This document shows positions 23,851 through 36,027 of a stretch of 64,000 nucleotides of DNA, in pieces. Positions within the stretch are counted from its first letter, which is position 1; every line of letters starts with the position of its first letter. This DNA comes from Panagrolaimus kolymaensis (taxonomy: Eukaryota; Nematoda; Chromadorea; Rhabditida; Panagrolaimidae): NCBI GenBank assembly GCA_028622995.1, contig JAJQJQ010000027.1, positions 1,922,001-1,986,000 on the forward strand, written 5' to 3'. The position numbers and the translations under genes are program-made. The notes under the pieces are model-generated. The model had not been told where the DNA came from and did no database searches. It saw only the letters and a list, made by a program, of their open reading frames with translations.

Positions 23851-24610
23851 ATGGAAGATCAACAAGAATGGAAGCCACGAACTTTGGCAGAAATTAAGGC
23901 AACTTCTAAAAGTATGTAAAAGAACAATGAAATTATTTATTTTTCTTGTTTTTTTATAATATATTTTTTATATTATTTTTTCTTTAGCATCCAATGTAAT
24001 TCGTATTTTTGCGGATGGAATTTATGATCTTTTTCACCCAGGACATGTTGAACAATTTCGCCAATTAAAATATGCTTTTCCTAATGTTCAAGTTATTGTA
24101 GGAGGTCGGTTTAATTTTTGGGACACAACGAATTTTGAAAAAAGGAAGAAAGATGCGAAATACACACATTTTTTAAATATTTTATTTTAGTTTGCACCGA
24201 TCATGAAACAGAATTTCATAAAGGTTGTGCTCCAGTTATGAATGAGGATGAACGCTTGCTTATGGTTAGCCAATGTAAATATGTGGATGAAGCATATAAA
24301 TCTGTTCCATATTTTCCAACTATTCAATATACAAATTCAATCAAAGTTTGTTGTTATTTCATCCATTATTTTAAGTTTTTTGACGAAAATTAAATTACAT
24401 AAATATTTTTAGGCAGATTTAATTGCTCATGATGCAATTCCATATGGCACACCAAAATTTAATGATTGTTATGCCATTTTTAAAGAATGTGATCGATTTT
24501 ATGAAACTCAACGAACTCCAGCCATTTCCACTACAAATTTAGTTGAAAGAATTTTATCGAACTCAAGAAAATTTGAAAATCGTCAAGCTTTTCGAGCTCT
24601 TCAAAATTAA
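23851..24610 (+). CDS. Choline-phosphate cytidylyltransferase, catalytic domain only, 4 exons
   Basis: Exons 23851-23911, 23988-24104, 24191-24345 and 24413-24610 join in phase to 176 residues. It transfers CMP from CTP to phosphocholine, the regulated step of CDP-choline phosphatidylcholine synthesis. Seen: [19 protein letters not shown] with the HxGH nucleotidyltransferase motif near residue 39, [21 protein letters not shown], the PYFPTIQY region, [10 protein letters not shown], and the second signature [15 protein letters not shown]. Typical family members are about 350 residues, with a nuclear signal, a lipid-sensing amphipathic helix and a phosphorylated tail. All of that is missing here: the protein ends shortly after the catalytic core. 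A good AATAAA follows at about 24641, so the short form looks real. Confidence 0.92.
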
Positions 24611-24899
24611 GTTTAATAAACCTTTCATTTATTTTGAATTAAATAAAACCCATGTTTTGTAACGATAAAAAAAAGTATTTATAAATAAAATCATCCAATT
24701 ATAAATTTTTCAAAATATTCAAATAAAAATTAGAACATATTGTAGCAAAAAAATTTATTACACAAATCATTTTACAAAAAAATAAATGGACGATATTTGT
24801 TTCATTGGCATTTAAAAGAAAAAAGTTGTGTCCACAAAAAAAAGTAATTTTTTGTTTATAAAAAAAAGGAAACGTCTTTGAAAAAGAAAAAACAAACTA

Positions 24900-24970
24900 A
24901 AATTTGATATCAAGTGGTTGTCGAGGTGCATGAATTTGCTTAACAAGCGATTGTAATTTTGCCACTAAAA
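24900..24970 (-). other. Candidate orphan exon (unconfirmed)
   Basis: On the minus strand TTTTTTAG is followed by an open stretch reading VAKLQSLVKQIHAPRQPLDI and a few more codons to TAG (24899-24901 region). Base composition is more coding-like than its surroundings. An upstream frame starting MAIIQKYLKEKPESCF lies at about 25105-25028, but no convincing donor joins them in phase. The family is not recognised. Low confidence. Confidence 0.2.
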
Positions 24971-25534
24971 AATCGAGGGTGGTTATTTTTATGGTTTTGT
25001 AAGCTTTTCTGAATTTTTCTTAATGATCTTTATTTATCTTTTATAACTTTTTTGAACGGGAAGCATGATTCTGGTTTTTCTTTTAAATATTTTTGGATTA
25101 TAGCCATGCAAATTTTTCTTTATCAAATTACCAATGGTCAATTTCGATAAATTAAAAAAAATATGTACATATGTTTTTAATGATTCAATTAAGCTGGCTT
25201 TTTAGTTATTGTAAAAATAATTAATTAATTTTTTTTACCCTTGTAGAAACTTAAAAAAATTAATAAAAAATTCAAAAGATCTAAAATTTTAGACAAAGGA
25301 AACATAATCATTTTTTTTTACATTTCATTTCTTGTTTTACGAAAAAATATGAAATTGAAACAAATGTTTTTTTGTTTCTTTTAGTTTTTTTTTCAAACCA
25401 AAAAAGCCTCTCCATCACTGTAAAAAATGAATCATTTTTTTAAAAAGAAATTCATGTTGGACTGACTTTTCATTCTGTTACGTTGAAAACAAAACCCTAT
25501 GTATATGTATAACTTACAATTTTCTCCAAATTTG

Positions 25535-26140
25535 TTATTAAAAAATGGAACAAAATAACCTATTGACTTTCAAATTTTTGGTAATGCTCTACCTTTCCAA
25601 ACTATATTTTTAATTTATGAATGATATCTCCATCGTATAAAAATTCATTTTCTTGATTATTTTAAATACATAACTTTGGAATAAAAGCTGATTAACTTTG
25701 CTATTGTGCGTAACAATATCAACAGGTTTTAATTTGCTTTCTCAAAATTATACCACACAAAAAATTTCATTTAAATGAAACAATTTAAAGTTTATCTTTT
25801 TTCTCAAAAAAATCTTAGAAAAAAATAAAAATGAAACAAAAAATTCAAAAATTTTTAAAAAAACAATGCAACAATGATGCAACTAACAACACTAAAACTT
25901 TTGTCTCTATTTAAAAATGCGATTGACAAATTTTTTTGTTTTTTACAATAAAAAAAAATACGTACAAATTATGCAAGCAACAAAGGAAAGGGTCTGTTTG
26001 TCGTCTGTTTTGTTTGTTTGTTGCTTTTTAACGTGTGACAGACGAACTTGGAAAACTAAAAAATAGTCGAGGTTTTCACATAAACTTTTTATGCACGAAA
26101 AAGATAAAAGTGTGTTTCTCTATGCTTGCGTTCGTTTGTT
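25535..26140 (+). repeat. Dispersed repeat, copy B (partner at 15955-16605)
   Basis: Direct-orientation partner of copy A, 9.6 kb away. The end segment from GGGTCTGTTTGT through GATAAAAGTGTG is the best conserved part. No open frame is shared by the two copies, so a noncoding repeat is favoured. Confidence 0.7.
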
Positions 26141-26837
26141 TCCTTTAAAATATTAACCAAAACAAAAAAGTGTTGCAGTGTTTATCGAAAACTGTTTTAA
26201 AAAAAGTTTGGTCTTTTTTTGTGTGTATTTTTTTTTGAATATTTTAATTCCCTTTTTCTTTTTTATTTAAATTTAATTTAAGTGATAATCAGAATCACAT
26301 GTCCTTTATTGTGGGATTTTATATATTATATAATTATCCTATTTATTGTATGAAAAAAAAGCCAACAACTTTTTTTTGAAAGACAATTGAATTATTGTCT
26401 AAAAAATTGCATTCAGAGTCATAAAAAACAACCATCGAATAGACATTCATTTGTGCAGAAATTGTATTGGGATCTTAATTATTTTAATTTTACCTTTGTT
26501 TTATTTCCTTTTGACCATTTTAAAAACTCGATGAAAGAAGAAGAAAAAAAAGGAAGGAAAAATAATTAAAATTGTGACATTTTTAATGTTTCAATAAAAA
26601 ATATATGTTTTTCAATGAGACATATTGCTTTTTAATAAAAGCCTTCCATTCATGCTAGAGACATCCAATCATCAGCTATTCAAACTTTCTTATAATTATC
26701 TCGCGAGAATTGAAGAAAAATTCATGAATCAAATGTAAGGGGCAGGGATAAAGAGCATATTTGCGTTTAAATAAATTGTGATTTAAGAGATTTACATATA
26801 TGCATTATTTTGTTACAAAAAAAAATAATTATAAAGT
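26141..26837. other. Intergenic, nothing recognised
   Basis: AT-rich gap upstream of the chemoreceptor stop codon. A 60-codon frame at 26387-26569 is low complexity and unsupported. Confidence 0.35.
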
Positions 26838-28484
26838 TTAATTAATTTTTTGATAACTTGGAATATGTCTGTAATTTGATAATATGTCCACAAAGAAAGG
26901 AATGATCATGAGAACCTAAAAATTCCTTCGCCATTTAAAAATTCTCAATTTTTTTTATAATAAAAACTTACCGCATTTAAAATTAAATTTGCCGCTCTTA
27001 TAGGAGTTAAGCCTCTTGAAGCATAATCAACGGATTTAATTCTGTTGGTAATTGTTTGGGCAATTTCTTGAACTCTAGTGTCTTCGTTATTTTTCCAAAT
27101 GCTTCGATCAAGCCATAACATTTCAGATGTTTGAGTTAACTAAAAATTATGGTTTGAGATATTTTCGACAAAATTCAAAAAATATTTACCAATGAATGCA
27201 ATTTTGCTGGTTTATTAGTTGCTAAAACTAAAAATATCACCGATTCAGCAACCCAAAAACCAAAAAGTGCATTTTGTATTGGAATCATAATCGTTGAAAA
27301 TGCTCTCAAAGCAAATTGGCCTTGAATTTGTATGAATATTCCCATCATAAATGTTAAATCTAGCAATGGAGCCGCAGTATTCGTGATAAAACTTGCAGCA
27401 TCAAGAAATTCAATTATTTGGAGTTCAAAGGCTTTAATTGATTGGTAATTCTAAAAAAAATATACGAAACAAAATCTTCCAAGTATTTTTTTTGTTGGAC
27501 TTACCATAATTGATTTTTCATCAAGACACTTTTTTAATTTATTATTAAAACTTTCATATTGATTACAAATCGCTTGATTAGCCAATAAATAAACTACCAA
27601 TGCCGAAGCACTCGCATAAGCTCCAAATAAAATCATTGCAGCATCAATAAAGAAAAACACTTTTCCACCAACAAGCGGGAGCCTGGAATTATATTTACAA
27701 AATTTGAAAAAATTAGTTAAAAGTAAAATTTACCATACCGAAATTGTGCTGTTTCATTTTTGCTAAAAGTTCCATTTTGAATAAATTTGTAATCTGAATC
27801 AAACATAACAAAATTTTCAAGAACATAAATTATTGCTGGGACAAGAGTAAAAAAATATACAAAAAAGTGAAGAATAAACGTTTTTCTTGAAGTTTTGCGA
27901 ATCTAAAAAAACTATTAATTAAAAAATTTCTTGTTTGTCTTGGCACGAAAATTTTACGTTAGGAAAACTTACTTCGTTGTAAGACGCTTGCCGAATTTTA
28001 TTAATAGTTTCTTGAAAATAATTGGCCCCTTTAAAAGCTGTTAAAAATAAAGCACTTAAAAATCCATGCAAACTAACACAAAATAAAATCGATGTGTAAC
28101 TGTAATTTAATGATAAAGCCTAAAAATATTTTTACCATTTTTCTTTGTTTTTTAAAAAAATCATAAAATTTTTTTAAACTTAAAACTTACGATGCAATTA
28201 TTTAATTTTAGCGCGACACTAATAACTCGAACAACCAAAATTATAACTGTCAACAACAAAGGCAACCATGTAAGAGATTTTGCTGCGCCTGAAGCATCTT
28301 CTGGGATTTGTTCCAATTGAAATATTCCAGATGTAAGGAAATAAAATGGGCCCCAAATATTTTTTTGAATATCTACATTTTCTGTTTTCTCCAAAAATAT
28401 ATCATTTTCTTCAGCTTTTTTAGTTTCTTTTGAAGAAGTATTCTTTAAATCAACAATTTCACTATTTTTTAAAACAACAACCAT
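26838..28484 (-). CDS. Multi-pass chemoreceptor-like protein (gustatory-receptor-like), 7 exons
   Basis: Exons 28484-28191, 28119-27973, 27902-27739, 27682-27505, 27450-27190, 27139-26972 and 26915-26838 join in phase to 429 residues. A polar N-terminus of about 45 residues is followed by WGPFYFLTSGIF and roughly seven hydrophobic segments: LPLLLTVIILVVRVISVAL, ILFCVSLHGFLSALFL, FILHFFVYFFTLVPAIIYVL, FFFIDAAMILFGAYASASAL, two in exon 5 (TFMMGIFIQI, FGFWVAESVIFLVLAT) and the short last one. A long cytoplasmic N-terminus and a conserved-looking C-terminal loop (GLTPIRAANLILNA) suggest the invertebrate gustatory receptor/EGL-47-LITE-1 type or the related nematode Srr type. The assignment is by topology, so it is tentative; the gene structure itself is well supported. 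Confidence 0.75.
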
Positions 28485-30195
28485 TTTTGGGGATAAAAAA
28501 GTGTCAAAAAAGTGAAAGTTAGAAAAAAAAAAGCAGACGAGATTTTAATAAATTAAAATTGAAAAAAGTGGGATTACCCAATTATGTTTATAAAAATTTT
28601 TTTGATGAATGCATGCATTAACGTCAGTCATCCCTCATTTGTATTGTCCCTTTTTTATATTTTTCTCTTCTTTTTTTTCATTGTTCGAATGAAAGAGAAA
28701 AAAAACCAAACAACACAAAAAAAAAGCAGCAGGTGGTTGGTTGTTTATTTTTTATTTGAGTTTTCACATTTTTGACACAAAATTGAACGAACGAAAATGC
28801 GCGGGTGAGTCATAATTTTTTTTCATTCATAAATTTTATTTGTTGTGTCATCCATAATTCTTTATTTTTAATAATTTTTTTGCATAAGTGGGTAGTTTTA
28901 CAACCGACCATGAACTATAATTCTAGCGGGGCATAATTTTGTTTGGTAAATGCCTTTTAATTAATAAAAAAAAATATTAATTTTTATTTACTTTTTAAAA
29001 GTTTTGTAAAACCTTTTAAATAAATCACTTTTTCGCAAATTTATTTTGGTTTATAGTTTTAAAAAATAAAAGTAAAAAAATGAATGTTAAAATATTCAAA
29101 ACAACAAATTTATAACAATGCTTTTCTAAAAATTCATAGAAATATTTTACTGCAAAAAATAACAATGAAAAAAAAAGTTTAAAAATTTTGTTGTTACTTT
29201 TTTTTATATTTTGTTGGATTTTCTTTGCAATCAAATAAATTTATTTATTTTATTTTTTATTTACTTTTTTTGGTTGCAAAAAAGTAATTTTGTGCAGATA
29301 TATGCAAGGCCATTGACCGGCTTTGCACATATTTTGTGTATGTTAAAAAAACTTGATGTTACATTTACCATAGTTTGATGAAAAATTTCAAAAATATATT
29401 TTTTTTTTTCACATTTATGTGTATTTTTGGTATTTATAAACCTATCTCCATAAAAAAACTAAAAAGGAAAAAAATCTTTGTTAAAATATTCAAAAAAAAT
29501 AAAAAAACTTTCCTGCTTGTTTTAACACCAACAAAAAAACAAACATTTATCAGTCAGAAAATCAATCGAAGAGTGATATATATGCTGCAGTTGCAGCCAA
29601 TGTATTAATGATAAAAATTTTATTGATTAAAAAAATCTGTACTTAATTTAACGTTTTTCCTTGGTTGAAAGAATTTTTATTCTTTCCATGTCAAAAAAAT
29701 AAAGAACAAAAATGAATCATAATCAAATTAAAGTATATATTTATAGGGATATCGCATTTGTCTTTTTTTATTTTAACGATAAGTGTCCTCTGGTGCATAT
29801 ATTGGTAGGTCATCCTTATTCATATTTTCTAATAAATTAAATAAGGATTATTTTCATTTTGTTTGTTACTGAATTTATAGGGAAAAACTTTTCAACACTA
29901 TTTATTATTATAATTTTTTTAAAGCCTCTATTTATTTATTGCAAAAGATTAAAAAAAAATATTCATTAAAATATTAAAAGCTTCAGCACAAACTAATATA
30001 AACATCGTGTGTCTATTAAAAAAAATTATCAAACTCAATCAAATGGTGAATATGTACAATGAGATGATGCAGCGAGAAGAAGAAAATCAATGATAAAAAT
30101 ATTTTGTCGTCAAAAAGGGTGTATATGTCGTCGTCAGTCTTTTCACAAACATATTGTTTTCTCTTTAAAATTTTTTTTATTAGATATTTAAAAAT
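28485..30195. other. Intergenic, nothing recognised
   Basis: 1.7 kb of homopolymer-rich sequence between the chemoreceptor start and the nuclear receptor stop. Open frames here are lysine/phenylalanine repeats. No RNA gene or duplicated block was identified. Confidence 0.4.
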
Positions 30196-32420
30196 TTAAG
30201 TTAAAACATTTAATCTCAAAACATGTTCAAAGAAATCAAAGATTTGATTGGCAGCCATTAATTGTCTTCGATCATGATAAACAAACTAAAAAAATTACTG
30301 CGATTATTAATAAAAAAAGACCCAAAAAATTGCATAAAATAATAATTTGGTTTAAAAAAAATTTTAAAAAAACTATGAAGAATTTAATTTTTAGTAATAA
30401 ATTGTCCTCGAATTTTTTTCATGAGAAACCCCAAATTTAATTACCTCCGTAAATTTAACTAATTTTATTAATTCTGCTTGTCTCGCAGCATAATTATTCA
30501 TATGCATTTCATTTACATAATAATTATGTAATTCATCCGAAGCTTTTTTGAGCATATCTTCCGATAATTTTAATGTATGCATACTTAAGCCATCAATTTC
30601 CGTGCAAGACCATAAAATTATTTGACAAATATATGCAAATTCAAAAATGGTTATACTCGCTATTTTCATTTGACGAAGTAACATTTTTGTTTTATAATGC
30701 AATGGTGATGTAAATAAAGAAATTTCTGGGATATGATCCGTAAAATTTCTAGCCCTTCCTAAATCCACATAATGCTCTCCATCCACAATATGTCTCAAAT
30801 CATCGGGGTTCTTTCCAAAAACTATATATGAAAGATATGATTTTTCAATGATTTGAAACATTTGCCAAAATTTTCGATAAAGTTCTAACTGAAAAAATAA
30901 AAAATAAAGAAGTCGCTGTAAAAAAATAAATGAAAATACATTTATCAAACGATAAGAATTATCACTTAGCAGAAAAATATTTCTCTTTTTTTAGAAGAAA
31001 AGAAAACCATTTCCAAAGTAATTTTATGTGAGAAAAAATAGTGTCATTAACACCGAAAGCAAATTGAATTGAGAATTTTATTTTTTTAATCTCAAATATT
31101 ACATTTTTTTCAATCATCAGAGACTCGAATTTCTGTTTAAAAAAATTATATATAGATATTAGCATTGAAGCTTTTGCATCAAAATTTGTCAACGAAATTG
31201 AAATTTGCTTTGCTTTGTTTACTCTTAATTAAATTCCTAGCCATTGTTTAATCAAACAAATTTTTTAGCTTTGTTGGTTTTTGTTTCGGCTATTTTTTCG
31301 GCCATGAGTTTCTAAGTAATCTAAGATTTTGAAATAAAACTCACCTTTTCTTCAAATTGCAAATTAGCATATTGTTCAATAGTTAATAATAAATGAGCAA
31401 CATTAACCAAATATTTTTCTATGTATGTAGCTCTTTTCTTATGACAATCACTTTTTATTAATGGAGTTAAAGGTACAAGGGATTCTTTAGGCTTTTGAAT
31501 AAATTTTGATAAAGCTTCTGAGAATTGTTTGGTAGAATTTAGACTATCAAAAGCATGAAAATATTTAGGTTTCTTCTTAAAATTTTTATTTTAAATTTAA
31601 AGAAAAAAGATTGAGAATTAAGAAAGCATACTTCTAACAAAATTTTAATTTCTGCTAAAACTTTTTCTGCGTTCATCCCAGGCAATTTTTCCATTGATTT
31701 ATTTATGGTTACGGTAGCGTCGATGTTATTTATTTTTTCTAACGCTTTTTCACTTTGAATATTTGAATCTGGTTTTATTTCAAATTTTTTCCGATTTGTC
31801 GTTGCCGGTTCTAACACTTCAAAGTTATTTTTAAGAGCTTTAAAATTTTCATCCGCTTTCATTCCAACATCAAAACATTTTTTTAATCGACAATATCTAC
31901 AGTGGGGTTTGCCTATTTCTGAAATTAAACTAACTAAAATATAATATTTTTTTGGACAGCTAGCACATGACACGGAAATAAATTTAAACTGCTCAACAAC
32001 CGTCAAAAAAGTTTGGAAATTTTAGTATACAAAAAAATGAAAAAATTAAAATTAGCAAACTTTTTTTTTCTTTAAAATTCTCATTAATTTTGTTTAAAAA
32101 CATTTTAACGCGCTTTTTTTAACTCACTTCTAATTTCAAGATTACATCTTCCATGATTTCTTTGACATTTATAAGAACATTTTGTTTTAATCGATCGTCG
32201 AAAAAATGCCGCACAAGCATTACAAGAAATTACCTAAAAAAATTTTAAATCGCATCAAAAAAAATTGAAACTTTTAAACAAACAAAAAACAAACTTGAAA
32301 ATGTCTTTCCAAAGTTGATGCACCACAAATTAAGCATGATTCAGTAGAATTAATTAAATTATTAATATTGTTTCCAAAAAAATTTGATGACGAAGAAGAT
32401 TCAAGCGATTGTGCATCCAT
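30196..32420 (-). CDS. Nuclear hormone receptor (nematode supplementary type), 6 exons
   Basis: Exons 32420-32295, 32233-32128, 31918-31632, 31575-31345, 30888-30445 and 30285-30196 join in phase to 427 residues. The DNA-binding domain begins at CLICGASTLERHFQ; its P-box region is CNACAAFFRR, a P-box common in nematode supplementary NHRs, and the second zinc finger is CQRNHGRC...CRYCRLKKCFDVGM. All eight zinc cysteines are present. A hinge of about 100 residues follows, then a helical ligand-binding domain with LELYRKFWQMFQ, FEFAYICQIILWS and a C-terminal FVYHDRRQLMAANQIFDFF. Supplementary NHRs derive from an HNF4-like ancestor; ligands are mostly unknown. The protein is nuclear and DNA-binding. 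It appears complete. Confidence 0.93.
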
Positions 32421-32560
32421 TTATTTCAATCGATTAAAGAGCAATAAAATCGACGATAACAAAAAAAAAGTTGGAACTAACGAAAAAAAATGAAAAAATT
32501 GATTGTTTGCAACAAAAAAAAATCAAGGAAGAATCATGTTTTTAACCAAACAAAAAAAAT

Positions 32561-32730
32561 GTAAACACAATGGAAAGAAAAACTATCAATGTAAAGAGGA
32601 TTACCCCCACAAAATGCATCTATTTTTTGTGTTTGGTTTTGGATTGGTTTTTCAAAAATTACAAAAGTTTAACAAAAAAAATAAACCAAAAATGAAACAA
32701 GTATGTGTTTTTTTTTTCGTTTCTTTTCTT
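32561..32730 (+). repeat. Direct repeat flanking the receptor gene, left copy
   Basis: GTAAACACAATGGAAAG through the poly-T beyond ATGAAACAAG recurs at 34928-35097 in the same orientation with about 85-90% identity (for example ACAAAATGCATCTATTTTTT). The two copies bracket the seven-TM gene at 33034-34083, so the block was probably duplicated with or around it. Confidence 0.75.
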
Positions 32731-33033
32731 AAAAAAAAGTCATCGAATTTACTATGACTTTAGTAGCTAATAAATTTTATTATTAATGCTGACGTTTTTA
32801 TTTATTGTTGATAAAAGTAAATAATTACATAAATAAAAAGTATTAGTTAAAATAATATTGTACTTTTTTAATGTTTTTATTTCTAAAAATATAGAGCAAA
32901 TACAATTACACAAATTAATTTATTTTTTAAATTTAAAAAAAAAATTTTTTTTTATTTAAATTATTTGTTTACAATATTTTTATTGGCCTAGCTTTTCTCA
33001 CTTTTTTTAAGCTACAAAAAAAAAAGAGAAAGA

Positions 33034-34083
33034 ATGGAAAAATTTAACGCAAATGAAATATTTCATGTTGATTTATTACCTAAATTATTACCCATCCTTG
33101 ATACAATTTCAATTCTTACAGTAATTTCATTATTTATAGTAATTTTAATAATAATATTTAAAACTCCAAAATCAATGAAAAATTTTAAAATTTATTTATT
33201 GCTTTATGCATTTTCAATATTTTTTATGGAATTTTTTCGAGCTTTATTTATTCCCGTTGTAATTTATCCATTTGATTTTATTTATCCTGCAGGGATAGCA
33301 AAAAATTTTCCACCTAATTTTTCATGGGTTATTTGGATTTTACATGTATATTTTTCTATGACTTCCGTGGATTGTGGATGTGGAATGGTTTTGGAGAGAT
33401 TTTTTGCCCTTCGATCTAAAAGTGTAGTAGGACGACAATCAAGAATTCCATTTATTATTTTTTGTGCATTACTTTTTAGTGGTTTATGCTTTTTATTCTT
33501 TCTGATTATTATAGTTTTTGTAAATGAAACATAGAAATATGAATTTTTCCTTTCTCCACATTGTATTCATGATATCTTAAGTTCACGGATTTCGGAAGTT
33601 TTGGTAAATGTGGATTATGTTTTTGCATTTAAAACTTCCAAAAACGAAATAAATTTTAATATATCTTTGCCAATTTTATTAATTTTATTTTTTGGATTAT
33701 CACGAGTTTTTTTAATTATATTTGTTTTAATCCTAAATTTATGGCAATCAAGAAAACTAAAGAATATTGTTTCTGAACAATTTCAAAAACAAAATAAAAT
33801 GCTTCTTCGCGCAACTCATGCCCAGTTTAGTGGAATTTTTATTCTTTTAACTATTCCAATTTTAATTGTAGTTTTATCTATGATATTTTCTCTAAAACCC
33901 AATAACATAATTATCTATTCCATGGCAATTATGAATTGCTTTGGTTTATTTGATTCTATGGTGACTGTAATTTTTATTACGCATTATCGAGAATTTTTGT
34001 TTAAACTTTTAAAATGTTTAATTACTTGTAAAGTTCGAGCGTCGTCACTATCAACCAAAACTATTTCTGTTCATATTAATTAA
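33034..34083 (+). pseudogene. Seven-TM chemoreceptor (Sra-superfamily-like) with an in-frame TAG
   Basis: One frame runs from ATG 33034 to TAA 34083, 350 codons including the stop, broken once by TAG at 33532-33534. Both sides are receptor-like: TM1 ISILTVISLFIVILIIIF, TM2 IYLLLYAFSIFFMEFF, TM3 with SMTSVDCGCGMVLERFFAL, TM4 IPFIIFCALLFSGLCFLF, then after the stop TM5 ISLPILLILFFGLSRVFL, TM6 FSGIFILLTIPILIVVLS and TM7 IYSMAIMNCFGLFDSMVTV with a basic tail. The ERFFAL sequence after TM3 recalls the Sra/Srb/Sre group. No intron with good signals and a length divisible by three removes the TAG, so a nonsense mutation or a null allele is the simplest reading. Confidence 0.7.
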
Positions 34084-34419
34084 GTTAACGAACGTCGATG
34101 AACGAATAACAAGCTTATCAAAAAAGTGATTCAAAGCTACGCTTCCGGTAAATATTTTCAAACAAATATTAGAAAAAAAGGAAAATGATGAAATTAAAAA
34201 CCGAAAGATGTAAAGTAATATTTTTTTTTGGGCTTTTTCAATAATTCTTTAATTATTCAAGCAAGGTGAAGCAGAATCCTGAGAGGTGTTTTATATCGAA
34301 AATTTATAGATAAAGTACATAGATTATGTTTATTTGAATTTTTTATTTTTCTAGTTGTGATCTACTTTTTGAAATGTTCTAAATCAGAATTACTGTAATG
34401 CAGCCCTAAGTTTTCTTTT

Positions 34420-34925
34420 AAACAACCGTTATTTTGTTTTTATTTGCTGGACATTTTATTTTTAATTAATTTCAAAGTTGTGCAACCTTTTCCGCAGCAT
34501 TGTTTTAAAATTATGTATGTTTAAAAAAAAATGTTTAAAAATCGTTAAAGATTCAAATAAATTTCATTTAAAAAATTTATACTTTTTTGTACGGGCATTT
34601 CTATTTTTGTACGATAATTTTATTCACAAAAAAAAACATAAAAATGCTATTAAAATATTCCAAAAAACAAAAAAGCTACTAAATGCTGCAAAAAAAATCA
34701 AAATTGACATTTTTAAAGATTTTTTAAAATGAAGGATTCTCTTTACTAACGCTTTTTTTGTAATGCAAATCAGACCATTAGCTTTTTAATTCATCTTTAC
34801 AACAACTAACAATAATCTATTAAAAATCAAAACTTTATTTTTCTTTTAATGGCTAGCTTTCTTATTTTTAAAATAATATGCCAAAAACATTATTTTATTT
34901 ACGTTTTAATACAATACTTAAAAAT
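34420..34925 (+). repeat. Duplicated block, copy 1 (partner at 42975-43462)
   Basis: From TTTTTATTTGCTGGACATTT to the ACGTTTTAATAC stretch this matches 42975-43462 in the same orientation at about 85%. Best-conserved parts are CCTTTTCCGCA, AACAATAATCTATTAAAAAT and TTTTAATGGCTAGCTTTC. It lies just 3' of a receptor gene, as does its partner. Confidence 0.8.
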
Positions 34926-34927
34926 GT

Positions 34928-35097
34928 ATGAAGAAGTAAACACAATGGAAAGTGAAACTATCAATGCGAAGAAGATTACCCCACAAAATGCATCTATTTT
35001 TTGTGTTTGATTTTGGATTGGTTTTTCAAAAATTACAAGAAAGAAACAAAAAATAACGAAAAAATGAAACAAGCTTGTGTGTTTTTTTTCATTTCGT
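34928..35097 (+). repeat. Direct repeat flanking the receptor gene, right copy
   Basis: Partner of 32561-32730; see the left copy. It ends about 135 bases before the stop of the cysteine-rich peptide gene on the opposite strand. Confidence 0.75.
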
Positions 35098-35231
35098 TTT
35101 TAATTGCAAAAGGTTAAACATACAAAGAAATTTTATTTATTTCAGAGATAATTAATAAGAAAAAAAATGCAAATATTTATGTGAGAATTGAGTATAGTAA
35201 ATTTTTTTATAAATTCAAAGTTAGAAAAGTT

Positions 35232-35554
35232 TCAGTTTACAACAACCCCATCTTCTTTAGCCCATTGGCAATAGCAATTATGTCCCATGCAAACGGAGGC
35301 ATCGATCGCATTTCTGAAACATCTTTTCTTAAGTTCAAAATGTTAAAAACGCTTTACAAACATACGTATAATTTGCAATATCGATTACATTGAAGCTCAT
35401 TTTCACATGGCGCTGGTTTATGGATTACACAATCATGCGAATTAGGACCTCTTAATACAGATAATAAATTTCTTACCGATGCAGACAAGCTTGCTTCAAC
35501 CAAAGCCATGAAAAGGAAAATAGTTGCAAAAAGAATTAAAAATTTGAATAACAT
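35232..35554 (-). CDS. Secreted cysteine-rich peptide A (CS-alpha-beta-like), 2 exons
   Basis: Exon 1 35554-35366 (63 codons) and exon 2 35327-35232 join in phase across a 38-nt intron (TAC|GTATGT...CTTAAG) to 94 residues. Residues 1-23 are a signal peptide (LFKFLILFATIFLFMALVEA). The mature part holds eight cysteines: DC, PC, QCNRYC (CxxxC), RC, VC, then NCYC (CxC). A CxxxC followed later by CxC is the CS-alpha-beta disulfide pattern of defensin-like peptides, and nematode ASABF peptides also have eight cysteines. A role in antimicrobial defence is an inference. A paralogue with the same exon 1 length and intron phase lies at 41087-41386. The start is the first true ATG; an in-frame GTG six bases upstream was ignored. 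Confidence 0.75.
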
Positions 35555-36027
35555 AACCACTAAAAATTACAAATTTTTTAAATCAAGAAAAAAATGTGTT
35601 TGATGCTTAAAAAGAAATTTTTTTCTTATGGATTGTTTACCTATGCTTGTTTTTTAATGATAATAAAGTTTAATTAAGATAAAAAAAGCATTGAGCATGT
35701 TAAAACCTATTCATTTTACTGCCATTCAAACAAAAAATGCTTATCATTAATTTTTCATAACCGCGGTTTTGCTTTGTATTGATCTATGTTACTTTATGTA
35801 TAAAGTTCATTTAAAAGAAAAATTTCTTACTTTAAAAAGTGGTGTTTATTGTAAAAATTGTGTTATCAAATTTTTTTTTATTTAAATTTCTGGGTAAAAA
35901 GACTAAACACAGGTAACAATAATATTTTGTCAAATTTTATCTCAAAGGTGGTAATTTTTTAAACTAATTACATATATTAAAAGCAACAAAAATAAAAAAC
36001 AAATATTTTGACATTAGTAAATATAAA
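35555..36027. other. Intergenic, nothing recognised
   Basis: Upstream region of peptide gene A and 3' flank of the phospholipase gene. AT-rich, no structured feature seen. Confidence 0.35.

Noticed and set aside
29025..29608. Hydrophobic open frames on both strands
   Set aside because: Composition is almost only F, K, I, L and N from T/A runs; no support as genes.
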